In this document: positions 55,111 through 57,586 of the stretch, in pieces
Layout: every line of letters starts with the position of its first letter
Numbering within the stretch: position 1 is the stretch's first letter
Origin: Terfezia claveryi
Lineage: Eukaryota; Ascomycota; Pezizomycetes; Pezizales; Pezizaceae
Length of the DNA stretch: 57,586 bases
Direction: 5' to 3'
Assembly (NCBI GenBank): GCA_015179025.1
Contig: WHUX01000287.1
Coordinates: 1 to 57,586, forward strand
Notes under the pieces: model-generated
What the model was told of the DNA's origin: nothing
The model's database searches: none
What the model saw: only the letters and a program-made list of their open reading frames with translations
Position numbers and translations under genes: made by a program

Positions 55111-55749
55111 TGTAATAAATGGTACTAGACAGTATTCATTCGGTACCGTTTATACAATCTATATTCGTAGGTATGGACGTTTGTATATTTCGGTTCTGCT
55201 GAGGTAAGACCTCAGAAGGGTAGGGAGATTTCTATGTGGGACATTCCCAAAGGGAACAGTAATTAACTGGTGTAATCTATCTTATATGATTTGTGCTATC
55301 TAAGCTATATGATCTTGATCTGATTAGAATATAGGCTTGCTTGCTCTGAGTGCTTGCTTGGTTGCTTCTTCTCTTTCTTCTGGATTCCAGAGGGAATCAA
55401 ACGGCCTATTTATACTCCTCTGAGATCTGATAACTAAGGAAATGAATACAATAAAGGGTGGCATACCAGAAGGTGGTGCGCTGTACAAAAAGGAGTCATG
55501 TGGTCATAGTAATGAGTCACATGCCTTAAACAGAGGTCACGCGGCCATAATGAGGGTGTCTTCATATGGCAAGTGCCATGGAACTTCCTATGGCAAATTC
55601 CGCCTGCTATGGACGCTTATAAAGCAATAGGAGGAGGTAGAAGGCTAGTCCTTCAACCGAGAGCTTAGTTACATAACATAGTAGTAATATAGGAAATACA
55701 AAACTATATAATCAATTATATAAGCAATGAAACAACGTTCTCCATTACA
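55111..55749 (-). repeat. 3' LTR of family A, inverted copy (639 bp)
   Basis: TG..CA ends intact. It has one full 41-bp U3 unit plus a partial, against three and two in the other LTRs. TATA box on the - strand at 55407-55414. Confidence 0.92.
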
Positions 55750-55759
55750 CTTCCCCACA

Positions 55760-57586
55760 TAGAAGGATTTCCTATCCTTACTTCTTTCACTCTGCCATAT
55801 TGGTTTCCATACATCCTAAGATTTGATGTATTGTTAATACATTAGCATTAACATGAATATCCTTAGTGTTTCCTTGACTCATGATTCTATCTCGTTCTTG
55901 TTGGATGAGAGCTCGGGTCTCATCTCTGGTTCGTGGTCCTTGTTTTTCTTTAGTCCTTCGACGTCTCTTGAATGTATCTTCTATACTTTCGGTCGTCCAG
56001 AAGTCTTGAAGAACTCCAGTGGTGATATCCTTGGCATTTACCCAGGAATCATATTTAGGAGTGTATCCTAGCCATCTGACCTTATATTGTCTTTCTCTAG
56101 TTCAAGGAGCTGTTCTGAATTCTAATACCTTTTCAACTTCATAACGATCTTCTTGAATTGATCCTGGTTCCTGAGATTGTCTGTGAGGGAACTGGGTAGG
56201 ATCGTTTTTATAGTAGGGTTTAAGTTTGCTGATATGAAAGGTATTATATATGAGGTGGAGGTCAGGTTGACTGGATAGGTCTAGGCTATAGTTATTACGT
56301 TTCCAATTACTGGAAATAATGGGAAATGGGCCTAGCCATTTTGGTTTGAGCTTGAGTGAGATATTCAATAGGTTGATATTTTCTGAGGAAAGCATAACCT
56401 GTTGTCCGACTGAAAATTTGGCTGTATTGGGTAGTCGTTTGTTCACTTGAGATGCTTGAGTCTTCTTAGCATCATATAGGTTTTTAGACGTTACCTCATG
56501 ACGTTCGTTTGCTGGTACATATGCATTAATGGGTAGTATGGAAGTATCGATACGCTAAGATGTGCATTAAATCTAAATAGTATGGAAAAGAGACTATTCT
56601 GTCTAGCGGTGTTATACCTAGAGTTAAGTTTCAACTGTATCTCTGGTAGTTTCTGTAGCTAATCAAATCCTTCGATTTTATAGGCTCTTGCTACTTGTAG
56701 AATTTCTTTGTTCATAATTTCTGATTGTCTATCTATACGTGGATGATATGTGGAGGACGGTTCCAACTTGATTCCTTTATTCCTAGCCCAGTTTTGAAAG
56801 TACGTTGACATAAAAAGAGTGTCGAGGTCAAAAACAATACAGAAAGAGTATCCCATAGTTGGGACTACATGAGTATCAAAGGTAGCAGTACATTGTTCTA
56901 CTGTGAAATTATCTGAGACAGGAATAAGAAACTTGAATCCTGATTGTCTATCAACAATCATCCAAATTCGTGAAATACAAACTACATGATCTTCTTCAAC
57001 AGGAATATTCGGGTACAAAATTGAACACTTAGTAAACACAGGTGCTACTTTAAGAAAATCTATCGATATGTCAGTCCATGGCCTGCTTGGTACATGTAAT
57101 GGGGTTACGAGTCCAAGTGGTGCCTTGTTGGAATACTTTGTCTATTGACAAGTATCACAACTTCTGATATAGTCCTTAGTTGGTTCTGCAAAGGACTGGC
57201 AATCATATCAGTCAGTAAGATATTTCATCGTTTTTTCAATGCCACCATGAGTGGTTGCTTCATGTACGTCTTTAATAACCAATTCGAGATAGTTCTTACC
57301 TTCGATGTTAAAGGTAGAGGGCAAGACTAGTCTCCATTGTCCTTGTCGGTTCTTGACATACAAAAATCCGTCTTTTCTTCTATGATCCTTACGATTCACA
57401 AAGGTATCATAATAGTTCTTCCAGATAGGACATACTCTCATGCATGATTGATATGCGGCTTTCACACCTGTTCCTTGGTCAAGCCAGTATGTAATGAAGT
57501 AGTCCTTGTCATCTTCTCATCCATCGCTGATGTGCTTCTCTTCAATGAGCTTGTTGAGGGTGGTTTGATCCTTGTGTTGATCATTG
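55760..57586 (-). pseudogene. Integrase and chromodomain of the inverted family A copy
   Basis: The N-terminal region (AAYQSCMRVCPIWKNYYDTF) is near 57400-57465. The zinc-domain end CDTCQ is followed by a stop near 57140. The core is at 56660-57040 (VCISRIWMIVDRQSGFKFLI, CIVFDLDTLFMS, TYHPRIDRQSEIMNKE). The C-terminal domain is at 56100-56450. The chromodomain includes YDSWVNAKDI at about 56020-56050, where the Trp is intact. Stops interrupt it at other places than in the left copy. Confidence 0.88.

Larger units (their letters stand above)
55111..57586 (-). mobile_element. Ty3/Gypsy chromovirus, family A, inverted copy (right end outside window)
   Basis: On the - strand, integrase and chromodomain sequence leads into a 3' LTR (55749 to 55111). 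It is nearly the same sequence as 2880-5316 in inverted orientation. RT and gag lie beyond the right edge. Confidence 0.92.

Noticed and set aside
1..57586. tRNA, rRNA or bacterial-type operon features
   Set aside because: No complete cloverleaf or rRNA sequence was recognised. Gene structure, introns and elements are fungal.

Overview
This is a repeat-dense stretch of a filamentous fungal genome, most likely a Pezizomycotina ascomycete. The evidence is short GT...CTAAC...AG introns, a FunK1-type protein kinase gene, Ty3/Gypsy chromoviruses, Ty1/Copia, a Helitron and very AT-rich gene-free tracts. Element genes are broken mainly by C-to-T or G-to-A changes (CAA to TAA, CGA to TGA, TGG to TAG, LTR ends TG..CA changed to TA..TA), which is the footprint expected of repeat-induced point mutation (RIP). 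The species cannot be named from sequence reading alone.

Layout. 1-5316: 3' part of a Ty3/Gypsy chromovirus (family A, + strand) with its LTR. 5629-6768: long-TIR DNA element with hairpin-forming tandem repeats. 7480-9830: 30-bp minisatellite split by a complete 1,456-bp TRIM-like LTR element with a perfect GTTAA target duplication. 10100-20230: a 2-kb palindromic (foldback) repeat, interrupted by a 0.9-kb TIR element and by a Helitron of about 7 kb (12086-19041, - strand) that carries a broken 2-oxoglutarate/Fe(II) dioxygenase gene besides its Rep-helicase gene. 21600-32240: an old RIP-mutated Gypsy element (family C) that received a second Gypsy chromovirus (family B, 23231-30193, - strand), which received a family A solo LTR (26420-27098). 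Family C also received a 668-bp TIR element (30882-31549). 32285-33425: a third arm of the foldback family. 34.2-37.5 kb: a relatively GC-rich island with a weak coding candidate, a LINE RNase H fragment and an intact two-exon FunK1 kinase gene. 37690-38500: a second foldback element. 38544-39209: second copy of the 668-bp TIR element. 39215-41530: AT desert with a GC-rich hairpin element. 42278-43660: intact gene of unknown function. 44.1-46.2 kb: remains of a Copia element with a half-tRNA primer site and broken gag. 46289-53159: complete Gypsy element (family D) whose two LTRs look identical but whose pol is shifted and stopped. 53731-54662: eight-unit ~120-bp tandem array. 55111-57586: second family A element, in inverted orientation to the first.

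Only two genes look like intact host genes: the FunK1 kinase (35174-37480) and the 460-codon unknown protein (42278-43660). Everything else is mobile elements and derived repeats. The observations most worth a second look are the Helitron with its dioxygenase passenger, the foldback repeat family built on TA-rich hairpins, the LTR repeat array that multiplies a bZIP-type TGACTCA site, and family D, which appears young by its LTRs yet defective by its reading frames.
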